In this document: positions 19,843-27,614 of the stretch, in pieces | Layout of the letters: the number at the start of each line of letters is the position of its first letter | How positions within the stretch are numbered: position 1 is the first letter of the stretch | The notes under the pieces: generated by a model | Seen by the model: only the letters and a program-made list of their open reading frames with translations | Database searches by the model: none | What the model was told of the DNA's origin: nothing | Program-made: the position numbers and the translations under genes | From: CAZIAK01 sp964537035 | GTDB lineage: Bacteria > Planctomycetota > B15-G4 | Length of the DNA: 64,000 nucleotides | NCBI GenBank assembly: GCA_964537035.1 | Contig: CAZIAK010000006.1 | Location: forward strand, 1-64,000 | Direction: 5' to 3'

Positions 19843-21012
19843 CTAGCGATCCACCTCACCGAGGACGATGTCGAGTGAGCCGATGATCGCCACCGCGTCA
19901 CCGAGCATGGTGCCCGGGAGCAGCTGATCGAGCACCGCCAGGTTGCAGAAGCTCGGCGCCCGGGTGCGGTTGCGAATGGGCGACGCGCCCCCTTCGGAGA
20001 CCACATAGAAGCCCAGCTCGCCGCGGGGGTTCTCGCAGCGCATGTAGGCATGGCCAGGGCCCGGCTTCATGGGCGTCTTGTACATGCTCTTCTGCTTCTT
20101 GGTCATCACCTCGCCCCCGGGCAGCTTGGCGCAGCCCTGACGGATGATGCGGATCGACTCCATCATCTCGCGCATGCGCACCCAGTAGCGGTCCCAGCAA
20201 TCGCCGAGGGTGCCGTAGGTGCCCTCGCCGATGGGCACTTCGAAGTCGACCTCGTCGTAGGGCGCGAGGTAGGGCACGTCGCGGCGCAGGTCCCACTTCA
20301 CTCCCGAGGCGCGCAAGACCGGGCCACTGAGACCGAAGTCGAGGGCCATCTCCCGGGGGATGATGCCGATGTTGGCCGTCCGTCCGATGAAGATGCGGTT
20401 GTGGCTGAGCAGGGTGTTGTACTCGACCCAGGCCTTCTCGAACTCGCCGCAGAAGGTCAGCACATCGTCGACCCAGTTGTCGTCGACGTCGCGACGAAGA
20501 CCGCCGGGCTGGATGTAGTTGTAGAGCATGCGCGTGCCAGAGGGTCGCTCCAGCAAGGCCATGATCTTCTCGCGATCGCGGAAGGCGTAGAAGAACGGCG
20601 TGTTGGCGCCGATGTCGATGCCGTACGTGCCAAACGCGATCAGGTGGCTGGCGATGCGGTTCAGCTCGCAGCAGATCATGCGCAGCCACTGAGCCCGCTC
20701 GGGCACCTCAAGGTCGAGCATCTTCTCGACGGTGAGGCTCCAGGCCAGGTTGTTGTTCATGGACGCCAGGTAGTCCATGCGATCGGTGTACGGCGTGAAC
20801 TGCAGGTAGCTCACGTTCTCGCCGATCTTCTCGGCGCACCGATGCAGGTAGCCGATGTCGCAACGAGACTGGGTGATGACCTCGCCGTCCATCTTCAGCT
20901 CGACCCGCAGCACGCCATGGGTCGACGGATGCTGGGGACCGAGGTTGAGCTTGAGCTCTTCGGTGTAGACGTCGGACCGATCGTCGGTCGTGTACATCTC
21001 CAGGGCTTCCAT
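19843..21012 (-). CDS. nuoD: NADH-quinone oxidoreductase subunit D (49 kDa)
   Basis: A 389-residue peripheral subunit that contributes to the quinone-binding site. It has LNLGPQHPSTHGVLR with the conserved histidine pair, GYLHRCAEKI, and the RAPSFCNLAVLDQLLPG C-terminal motif. It ends with GSLDIVLGEVDR, as in the family. It is separate from nuoC, unlike the fused nuoCD of enterobacteria. It lies 1 base after nuoC. Confidence 0.97.
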   Translation of the reverse strand: MEALEMYTTDDRSDVYTEELKLNLGPQHPSTHGVLRVELKMDGEVITQSRCDIGYLHRCAEKIGENVSYLQFTPYTDRMDYLASMNNNLAWSLTVEKMLDLEVPERAQWLRMICCELNRIASHLIAFGTYGIDIGANTPFFYAFRDREKIMALLERPSGTRMLYNYIQPGGLRRDVDDNWVDDVLTFCGEFEKAWVEYNTLLSHNRIFIGRTANIGIIPREMALDFGLSGPVLRASGVKWDLRRDVPYLAPYDEVDFEVPIGEGTYGTLGDCWDRYWVRMREMMESIRIIRQGCAKLPGGEVMTKKQKSMYKTPMKPGPGHAYMRCENPRGELGFYVVSEGGASPIRNRTRAPSFCNLAVLDQLLPGTMLGDAVAIIGSLDIVLGEVDR

Positions 21013-21013
21013 T

Positions 21014-21664
21014 TCAGCTCTGGTCCTTTGTCTTGTCGGGAGCCTTGCCGCCGGCGTGAGGCCGGTGGCTCGGTTCGCTGGGCGGTTGGGTCAGCGGCGC
21101 GCCTGCGGGGCGGGGCTCAGAGACCCGCTCTGCCGCCTCGCCTGCCGGGGCCTTCTCGTAGATCGGCACCGCATCGAGCTCAAGGGGGATGCCGCCGTGC
21201 TCGCTGGGGTAGACGTAGTCCTTGCGCAGCGGGTGGCCGATCCATTCTTCGGGGAGGAGAATGCGGCGATGGTCGGGATGGCCTGCGAAGCGCACACCGA
21301 GCAGGTCCCATTGCTCCCGTTCGTGCCAGTCGGCCGAGCTGAAGACGCTCGCCACGCTGGGCACTTCAGGCACGAACTCGACATCACCTTCGGGCCGCGC
21401 CACTGAAACCCGCACCGTGATCGAGTGGTGCTTGGCCAGGGACGAGAGGTGGTAGACCAGATCCATGCGGTCTTCTCTCTCGACAGCGGTGACCAGATGC
21501 AGCATCTCCATGGCGCAGCCGGCGTCATCCCGCAACCAGGTCATGGTCTCGACCAGGGCCTCGGGCTGCACCTCGATGGTGGGGTCCTTGCTGCTCTCGT
21601 CCAGATCTCCTACCCCGGCGATCCCGGCCGCGAGGAGGCTCTGGTGGATGGCACTCTCATTCAT
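21014..21664 (-). CDS. nuoC: NADH-quinone oxidoreductase subunit C (30 kDa)
   Basis: A 216-residue peripheral-arm subunit. The family signature is intact: ADWHEREQWDLLGVRFAGHP then RRILLPEEWIGHPLRKDY. The C-terminal 45 residues are Pro/Ala-rich and look disordered. It lies 16 bases after nuoB and 1 base before nuoD. Confidence 0.95.
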   Translation of the reverse strand: MNESAIHQSLLAAGIAGVGDLDESSKDPTIEVQPEALVETMTWLRDDAGCAMEMLHLVTAVEREDRMDLVYHLSSLAKHHSITVRVSVARPEGDVEFVPEVPSVASVFSSADWHEREQWDLLGVRFAGHPDHRRILLPEEWIGHPLRKDYVYPSEHGGIPLELDAVPIYEKAPAGEAAERVSEPRPAGAPLTQPPSEPSHRPHAGGKAPDKTKDQS

Positions 21665-21680
21665 GGCTGCAGGCTCGCTC

Positions 21681-22211
21681 TCAGACCGCTTCGTACTTCG
21701 CGGTCATCTCACCGTTGGCGTGCTGCCGACGGCGGAAGACGTCGTCTTTGGAGACCTTCTCGCGCAGCTTGAGAATGCCGTCCATGAGGGCTTCGGGGCG
21801 AGGCGGGCAGCCGGGCACGAAGATGTCGACGGGGATGATCTTGTGCACGCCCTTGACCGTGTTGTAGCCCCACTTCACGTAGGGCCCGCCACCGCACACG
21901 CAAGCGCCCATGGCGATCACGTAGCGAGGCTCAGCCATCTGATCGTAGAGTCGCTTGACGCGCACGGCCATCTTGGCGTTCACCGTGCCTGGCACGATGA
22001 TCAGATCGCTCTGCCGAGGCGTGGCCCGGGGCACTCCTGCGCCATAGCGGTCGAGGTCGAAGGTGGCCGCGTAGACGGCCATCATCTCGATGGCGCAGCA
22101 GGCGATGCCGAAGGTCATGGGCCAGATGGACGACTTGCGCCCCCAGCCAATGGCCCCATCGACCGCATCGGTGACCGCGTTGGACGGGAAAGCGTTGTTC
22201 AGAATGCCCAA
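21681..22211 (-). CDS. nuoB: NADH-quinone oxidoreductase subunit B
   Basis: A 176-residue subunit holding cluster N2, which passes electrons to quinone. Cluster cysteines are visible in GIACCAIEMM, GACVCGGG and VPGCPPRPEA. The start chosen is the TTG at 22211: AGGAG lies 7 bases upstream, and translation then begins LGILNNAFPSNAV. Longer readings into nuoA are not protein-like. It lies 4 bases after the nuoA stop. Confidence 0.95.
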   Translation of the reverse strand: MGILNNAFPSNAVTDAVDGAIGWGRKSSIWPMTFGIACCAIEMMAVYAATFDLDRYGAGVPRATPRQSDLIIVPGTVNAKMAVRVKRLYDQMAEPRYVIAMGACVCGGGPYVKWGYNTVKGVHKIIPVDIFVPGCPPRPEALMDGILKLREKVSKDDVFRRRQHANGEMTAKYEAV

Positions 22212-22215
22212 GGGA

Positions 22216-22611
22216 TCACTCCTGGACGCGCCGCTTGTTGCGGAACGTCTTGACCCAGTTGAGATCGCCCTTGGCCCAGTCGACGACCAGGCCCAAGAAG
22301 ACGATGAAAGCGAAGACCAAGCCAGCGCCCAGAGCCAAAGGCGGGTTCTCTGCGCCCTTGAAAACACGGGCCCAGGGGAACATCAGGGCGATCTCCACCT
22401 CGAAGATGATGAAGATCAACGCGATGGTGTAGAAGCGCATGTCAAAGCGCACCTGAGCGTCACCGATAGGATCTTCGCCGCACTCGTACGGCATGTCCTT
22501 CTCGGGGTAGCTGTTCTTGGGTCGGAAAAGCACACCCATGATCATGGGTGAGCAGACCATGGCAACGCCTGTGATCAGGAAGACGGTCACGGCGTGGAAG
22601 TCGAGAAACAC
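22216..22611 (-). CDS. nuoA: NADH-quinone oxidoreductase subunit A
   Basis: First gene of the operon, encoding a three-helix membrane subunit (131 residues with the chosen start). Signature: PYECGEDPIGDAQVRFDMRFYTIALIFIIFEVE, the ND3 loop with its conserved cysteine. I prefer the GTG at 22611, which has GGAG 6 bases upstream. An in-frame TTG at 22644 abuts a good -10 box and would lie at or before the transcription start. The longer form would add 11 residues. Confidence 0.92.
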   Translation of the reverse strand: MFLDFHAVTVFLITGVAMVCSPMIMGVLFRPKNSYPEKDMPYECGEDPIGDAQVRFDMRFYTIALIFIIFEVEIALMFPWARVFKGAENPPLALGAGLVFAFIVFLGLVVDWAKGDLNWVKTFRNKRRVQE

Positions 22612-22644
22612 GGGTTTCTCCGTCGTCTGGCTAGAGTCGCCCAA

Positions 22645-22672
22645 ACTATAGGCATTTGGGCACGAGGCACAA
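22645..22672 (-). promoter_or_regulatory. Sigma70-like promoter of the nuo operon
   Basis: On the minus strand, TTGTGC (22672-22667), a 16-base spacer and TATAGT (22650-22645) form a good housekeeping-type promoter. The predicted transcription start, near 22638, lies 27 bases before the GTG start of nuoA. Confidence 0.6.
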
Positions 22673-22775
22673 GCCGTCTGAGGGCCACAGAAAACGCCCT
22701 TTCACCGGAGCCTTCGCGGGGGCCCGGAGACCACCCCCGGGGGAGCCAAGAGAAGCACCTCCCAGGACACACGAA

Positions 22776-22812
22776 GAGGGGCCGGTGCGAGTCCATCTCG
22801 CACCGGCCCCTC
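22776..22812 (-). terminator. Terminator-like hairpin after the matrixin gene
   Basis: A perfect 16-bp inverted repeat (GAGGGGCCGGTGCGAG and its complement) around a 5-base loop begins 45 bases after the stop of the matrixin gene. The T-run on the minus strand is weak (TTCGTGTGT), but the stem is the strongest hairpin in the window and separates this operon from nuo. Confidence 0.75.
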
Positions 22813-22856
22813 ATGGAGGCTGCAAGCAGCCCCGGGCAGGATCATCGCCTAGGAAA

Positions 22857-24737
22857 TCAGGGGATGTCCAGGCGCAGACCGTTGGAACCAGAGGCCCCCA
22901 CGGGTGCGGCTGCGTCGGCGAACCACCACTGACCGGTGATGGAGAGACCGCCGAAGCCCTGACCTGCCGGGATGATGTGGGGCAGGGTCAAGCTACCCGT
23001 ACCGTCCACGGGCAGGGAGATCTGCGCGTCGATCGGAATGGCGTACAAGGTGCCACCCTTGAAGGGTGCGGCGCCCTGGGTCAGGGACAAGAACAGGAAG
23101 CCCGTGTTGAACGGGATCGCGTTGCTGATCGTGGTCGAGTAGCCGGTCAGGCTGCCCGGGGTCAGATCGCCGGTACCGGTGAAGGAAGGCTCTCCAAAGA
23201 GGCCAGCCACACCGGGGCCGATGTCCACGAACGCGCCACCTGGGCCACCACCGGTGTAGGTGAAGCCACCCACGATGGTGTCCGAGCCCGTCCCCTGCGC
23301 CTGCACGTCCACCGCGCCGGCAGAACCAGCAGGGGTGTCCACGGTGAGCGAAGTGGCCGAGTTCACCGACAGGTTGGTGCCGTTGACGCCACCGAACTTC
23401 ACCGAGCTCACACCCACCACCGAGCTGCCGGTGACCGTGACCGTGGTGCCACCAACCACGTCACCCGAGTTGGGCGAGACGGAGCTGATGTTGGGAGTGG
23501 GGTTGGTGGTGTACAGGTAGCCATTGCTCAACGTCGAGGAGCCTTCGTCGTCGGTCACGGTCACGTCCACCTGGCTGAAGACCGGCCCGGCGGGAGTGGT
23601 GACGGTGATCTGCGTGCCGGAGTCCACGGTGAAGTCGATGGCCTCGACACCGCCGAAGGTGACGCTCGTCGTCCCGGTGAAACCTGTGCCGGCGATCACT
23701 TCGACGCTGAAACCTCCAGCAGGGCCGAAGGCGTCAGTGATCGACGCGACGAACGGCGGGTCACCCACGGGGGCGCCCAGGTCGATGGGCCAGGCGTTCG
23801 AGATGAACGCACCGCCCGAGCCGTCCTTGTTGCGCACCATGAGCTCGCCGTCGGTGATGCCACCCGGAATGGTCACGACGATCTGGGTGCCACCACCCGT
23901 CGCAGCCACGTTCGTGACCTTCTGGGGAATACCCGCACTGTTGGCCTTGGTGAACCAGATGTCGTTGTTGGCCGAGGTCGAGAAGTTCAGACCGTTGATG
24001 GTCAGCGTGCCGCCGATGGCCGTGCTGCCCGAGATCGAGGTGATCTCAGACTTGGTGGCGGACATGACGCCATAGATGGACTGCAGGCCAGCCTTGTCAT
24101 CGGCGTTCGTCGAGCGCTGGGCCTGGCCCGTACCCGAGATGGACGGGAGCATGGTCGCGCCAGACACGTTGCTGTGGCCCAGGCCCAAGGTGTGCCCGAT
24201 CTCGTGGGTGGCCACGCCCTGGAGGTCGATGCCGCTGGTCACGCTGCCGGGGCCGTCCTGCCAGGTCCAGCCCTGGTAGTAGCGCACCCACCAACCGCTG
24301 GCACCGCCCTGCATGAAGGCCAAGACGCCACCGCTGCTGCCACCGATCTCGGAGTGAATGTTCTGGCCGATGCTACCGACGCCTGTGGCCTGGCCCTGGA
24401 AGATGTTGTCAAAGTTGGCCTGACGGTTGCCCAGGACACTCTGGGTGGGGTCACCCGCGCCGGTGCCAGCGTAGTGCACGCTGGCCCACTCGACGTGGCC
24501 CTTCCAGATGGCCATGACGGCGCCCACCTGACCGGGGAAGTTCGTCTGGGGCGTGTTGTTGTTGTTGGCCTGAGCGGCGGTGAAGTTGTTGAAGACCCGG
24601 AAGTCGCGCTGCCCGATGCCAAGGGTGTGGCCGATGAGCGAGAAGGCGCCGGTGTCAGCTGGAGCCGTCAGGGTGCCGATCAGGCCGAAGCTGAGGGCCA
24701 GACCCGTGACGCCCAGAATGGTCTTGATGAGTTTCAT
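22857..24737 (-). CDS. Secreted matrixin-type metalloprotease with IPT/TIG repeats
   Basis: A 626-residue exported protein. A Sec signal peptide covers about residues 1-25. The protease domain follows, with the zinc site HEIGHTLGLGH (HExxHxxGxxH), then ATMLPSI, whose methionine may form the Met-turn of matrixins. After it come three immunoglobulin-like IPT/TIG domains (about residues 225-320, 325-405 and 410-490). A final domain of about 110 residues begins EPSFTGTGDLTPGS and ends with GLRLDIP. I recall that end domain from many surface proteins of deep-branching Planctomycetota (Poly30-like), where it recurs as a C-terminal module; that link is from memory. It presumably degrades extracellular proteins. 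Its upstream neighbour is only 12 bases away. Confidence 0.85.
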   Translation of the reverse strand: MKLIKTILGVTGLALSFGLIGTLTAPADTGAFSLIGHTLGIGQRDFRVFNNFTAAQANNNNTPQTNFPGQVGAVMAIWKGHVEWASVHYAGTGAGDPTQSVLGNRQANFDNIFQGQATGVGSIGQNIHSEIGGSSGGVLAFMQGGASGWWVRYYQGWTWQDGPGSVTSGIDLQGVATHEIGHTLGLGHSNVSGATMLPSISGTGQAQRSTNADDKAGLQSIYGVMSATKSEITSISGSTAIGGTLTINGLNFSTSANNDIWFTKANSAGIPQKVTNVAATGGGTQIVVTIPGGITDGELMVRNKDGSGGAFISNAWPIDLGAPVGDPPFVASITDAFGPAGGFSVEVIAGTGFTGTTSVTFGGVEAIDFTVDSGTQITVTTPAGPVFSQVDVTVTDDEGSSTLSNGYLYTTNPTPNISSVSPNSGDVVGGTTVTVTGSSVVGVSSVKFGGVNGTNLSVNSATSLTVDTPAGSAGAVDVQAQGTGSDTIVGGFTYTGGGPGGAFVDIGPGVAGLFGEPSFTGTGDLTPGSLTGYSTTISNAIPFNTGFLFLSLTQGAAPFKGGTLYAIPIDAQISLPVDGTGSLTLPHIIPAGQGFGGLSITGQWWFADAAAPVGASGSNGLRLDIP

Positions 24738-24749
24738 CTGTCTGACTCC

Positions 24750-25310
24750 TTACTTGTCCTGGCCCGGAAGGCTCAACTTGGCCTTCTTGGCCAGAGCCTC
24801 GTGGGTCGTCCGCACCGCTTCGCGCACGGTGCTGAGCTTGACGTTCTTCGTGAACGCGAAGCCGTCACCCTTGCCGATCACCACGGCTTCACCGAAGCCA
24901 CTCTCGATGCGGTAGGCACCCGCCAGGCTGTGGACCAGATTGAGGCCACCCAGCTCCTTGCTGGTGGTGGAGAGCACCATCACCTGGCCACCCAGGCGGG
25001 TGTCCTTCAGCTCGGGCATCTCGCTCACGATGTAGTCATCGCTGGGATCGTGGCTGCCGTGGAAGACGACCTCCTTGATCTGCGCCTTGCCGCTGCGCAA
25101 CGAATCGCCTTCAACGGTGAGCTTGGTGTAGATCGCGCCCTGCCACGGATGGTCGAGGGTCACGGATTCTTTACCGATGATCGTGCCGACGAAGACGTCG
25201 TCAGTGATGGACATGACCTCTGAGAGGTTCATGGCCTTGATGGCGGCGCCGATGGGCAGGGCCGCAACAGCCGCTACGACAAGCGTAGCGACGCACCGGG
25301 AGATGCGCAT
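24750..25310 (-). CDS. Exported hypothetical protein paired with the matrixin
   Basis: A 186-residue protein with a signal peptide (RISRCVATLVVAAVAALPIGAAIKA). The ATG at 25310 is chosen because GGAG lies 6 bases upstream; ATG 25322 has no such site. The mature part opens with LSEVMSITDDVFVGTIIGKE and contains no catalytic motif I know. The tail is Lys-rich. It is separated from the metalloprotease by 12 bases, so the pair is surely co-transcribed. Possible roles are an inhibitor, a chaperone or a propeptide-like partner of the protease; nothing in the sequence decides this. Confidence 0.75.
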   Translation of the reverse strand: MRISRCVATLVVAAVAALPIGAAIKAMNLSEVMSITDDVFVGTIIGKESVTLDHPWQGAIYTKLTVEGDSLRSGKAQIKEVVFHGSHDPSDDYIVSEMPELKDTRLGGQVMVLSTTSKELGGLNLVHSLAGAYRIESGFGEAVVIGKGDGFAFTKNVKLSTVREAVRTTHEALAKKAKLSLPGQDK

Positions 25311-25662
25311 GGTGGACTCCATGAGTCGGGATGGGAGAGAGGGAGAGAGAGGCACGGATCGCGAGGAGCGCAGGGAGAGAGTCGGGCTGCCGTCCAGACG
25401 GACGATCAGCAGCCACCGCGACAGACGTGCGAGGTTTCCGCAGAACTATAGGGCGTATTCTGGGAACTGCCTAGCTTTCGCCACAAACAGGCAGCCCACA
25501 AGGCAGAAGATGGAATCCCTCTGCCATGTCAATAGCACCCACTAGAGGCCCAGAATAACGGGCTATGGCGCTCATTTGCCGCTTGCCGCACCCCTCCGGC
25601 CACGTTTTTGGATTGGTGGCGGCCAGCCCAGCCTGCAGCGGGGCCCCAAAGGGCTTCTCAGC
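25311..25662. other. Intergenic region upstream of the matrixin operon
   Basis: No gene is evident. On the minus strand, a TATAGT identical to the nuo -10 box lies at 25450-25445 in the least GC-rich stretch, about 135 bases before the first start codon of the matrixin operon. I find no good -35 partner. The part next to folE (25560-25660) shows only weak, imperfect hairpins. Confidence 0.4.
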
Positions 25663-26235
25663 TCAGCAGTCAATAAACGACATGAACTCGGCCCGTGTCT
25701 CCCGGCGGGACTTGAAGGTCCCCCGCACGGCCGACGTGATCATGGCCGAGCCTGGCTTGCGCACGCCCCGCATGGTCATGCAGGTGTGGGTGGCTTCGAG
25801 CACCACGCCCACCCCCTGGGGCTGAAGCCGGTCCATCATCACGTCAGCGATCTGGGACGAGAGCCGCTCCTGAACCTGCAGTCGCCTGGCCAGCTCATCC
25901 ACAAGGCGGGCGATCTTGCTCAGACCCACGACGCGACCGGCAGGCACATAGGCCACGTGGGCCTTGCCTGTGAAGGGCAGCATGTGGTGCTCGCAGAGCG
26001 AGTCGAAGGGGATGTCCTTCACCAGGACCATCTCGTGGTGATCCTCGGCGAAGGTGACCTCGAGATGCCGGGCCGGATCTTTGACCTGGCCCGAGAGCAC
26101 CTCGGCGTACATGCGCGCCACCCGCTGGGGTGTCTCGAGCAGACCGTCGCGGTCGGGATCCTCACCCATGGCGAGCAGCACTTCTCGCACTGCGGCGCTG
26201 ATCCGTGGCAGGTCGAAGGCTGGCTTGTCGCTCAC
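25663..26235 (-). CDS. folE: GTP cyclohydrolase I, type IA
   Basis: A 190-residue enzyme that converts GTP to dihydroneopterin triphosphate, the first step of folate (and pterin) synthesis. The zinc ligands and active site are in SLCEHHMLPFTGKAHVAYVP and EATHTCMTMRG, and the length is standard. The GTG start at 26235 overlaps, by GTGA, the stop of ispG as reconstructed across the assembly gap. This indicates translational coupling. Confidence 0.96.
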   Translation of the reverse strand: MSDKPAFDLPRISAAVREVLLAMGEDPDRDGLLETPQRVARMYAEVLSGQVKDPARHLEVTFAEDHHEMVLVKDIPFDSLCEHHMLPFTGKAHVAYVPAGRVVGLSKIARLVDELARRLQVQERLSSQIADVMMDRLQPQGVGVVLEATHTCMTMRGVRKPGSAMITSAVRGTFKSRRETRAEFMSFIDC

Positions 26236-27613
26236 GACGGCGACTCCTGGTTGGGGGGGTCAGCCGGAGCTGGCGGAGTAAAGGGGAGCAACGTGGCGTT
26301 CATGTCCACAAAGGGGTCTTCGGTGCTGGCCGGTGCTGGTGCTGGNNNNNNNNNNNNNNNNNNNNNNNNNNNNNNNNNNNNNNNNNNNNNNNNNNNNNNN
26401 NNNNNNNNNNNNNNNNNNNNNNNNNNNNNNNNNNNNNNNNNNNNNACGTGGCGTTCATGTCCACAAAGGGGTCTTCGGTGCTGGCCGGTGCTGGTGCTGG
26501 CGCCGGTGCGTCGAGTGACGCGAACTCATCGTTGCCCGCAGCTGCTGCTGCGCGCTCGGCTTCGATCACCGCGATCTCTTCAACGAGTGCGTCAACGATC
26601 TCGGCCTCGGGCACCTTGCGCACCGTCTTGCCGTTGCGAAAGAGCAGCCCCTCTCCCGCGCCACCAGCGATGCCGATATCTGCTTCGCGAGCCTCGCCAG
26701 GACCATTGACCGCGCAACCCAAGACGGAGATGCGCACGGGCAGGGTGCAGGTCACCAATCGAGCCTTGACCTCGTCGACGATGGCCTCGAGGTCGATGTC
26801 GATCCGTCCACAGGTGGGACAGGCGATGATCTCGGGCGAGATCACCCGCACCCCCGTGCTCTTGAGGATGTCGTAGGCCACGGGCAGCTCAAGCTCGGGG
26901 TCGCCGGTGAGCGACACCCGGATCGTGTCGCCGATGCCAGCGAGCAAGATCGCACCGATGCCCGCCGCCGACTTCACCGCGCCGTAGCGGACGTCGCCGG
27001 CCTCCGTGATGCCCACGTGCAGAGGCACGTCAGACGACTCGGCGAACAGGGTGTTGGCCGCGAGGGCCGTGGGCACATCTGTCGACTTGATCGACACGAC
27101 CAGCCGGTCGACCCCCGCGCCTCGCGCGAAGGCCACATGGCGCAGGGCAGACTCGACCAACGCCGCGGGTGACGGCCAGCCATGTCTCTCGAGCAGATCC
27201 TTCTCGAGCGAACCACTGTTCACGCCGATGCGCAGGGTGGTGCCCTTGGCCCGGGCGGCGGCGAGCACTTCGCGCACCTTCGCTTCGCTACCGATGTTGC
27301 CCGGGTTGATACGCACCTTGTGGGCACCCGCCTCGATGGCGGCCAAGGCCATGCGGTGATTGAAATGAATGTCCGCGATGAACGGCACGTCCATGGCCCG
27401 CAGAAACGTGGGGATGTTCGCCGCGCTCTGCTCATCAGGGATGGTCACCCGGATCATCTCGCAACCCGCCTCCTGCAAGGTGCGAATCTGGGCCACGGTG
27501 GCCGCCGCATCTTGGGAGTCTGTGTTGGTCATCGACTGCACCCGCACCGGGTGCTCGCTGCCGATGGTCAGGTTGCCCACGGGCACCTGAATCGTCTCTC
27601 TTCGTTTCACCAT
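26232..27613 (-). CDS. ispG: 4-hydroxy-3-methylbut-2-en-1-yl diphosphate synthase, interrupted by an assembly gap
   Basis: IspG (GcpE) makes HMBPP in the MEP isoprenoid pathway. The N-terminal TIM barrel (SEHPVRVQSMTNTDSQDAAAT) and the C-terminal 4Fe-4S domain with cysteines in IACPTCGRID and VLGCAVNGPGEA are intact. After these comes a low-complexity Ala/Pro tail, where 100 N interrupt the frame. Both gap flanks carry the same 55 bases. If that overlap is merged, the frame continues through DMNATLLPFTPPAPADPP and stops at 26234-26232, inside the folE start. Merged length is about 408 residues. The raw reading across the N run gives an artificial shifted tail. It begins 1 base after the M28 peptidase stop. 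Confidence 0.93.
26291..26500. other. Assembly gap of 100 N flanked by a duplicated 55-mer
   Basis: N occupies 26346-26445. The 55 bases before it (26291-26345) and the 55 after it (26446-26500) are identical. This is best read as two contigs sharing a 55-base end that were scaffolded with an arbitrary 100-N spacer. The real sequence probably contains the 55 bases once, so the window is about 155 bases too long here. Confidence 0.9.
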
Positions 27614-27614
27614 G

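Noticed and set aside
26300..26345. Apparent C-terminal tail of ispG read directly through the N run
   Set aside because: 100 N shifts the frame; the correct continuation appears when the duplicated 55-mer is merged.
26291..26500. Direct repeats flanking the N run as an insertion-sequence target duplication
   Set aside because: 55 bp is far longer than IS target duplications, and the same length recurs at the second gap, pointing to assembly.
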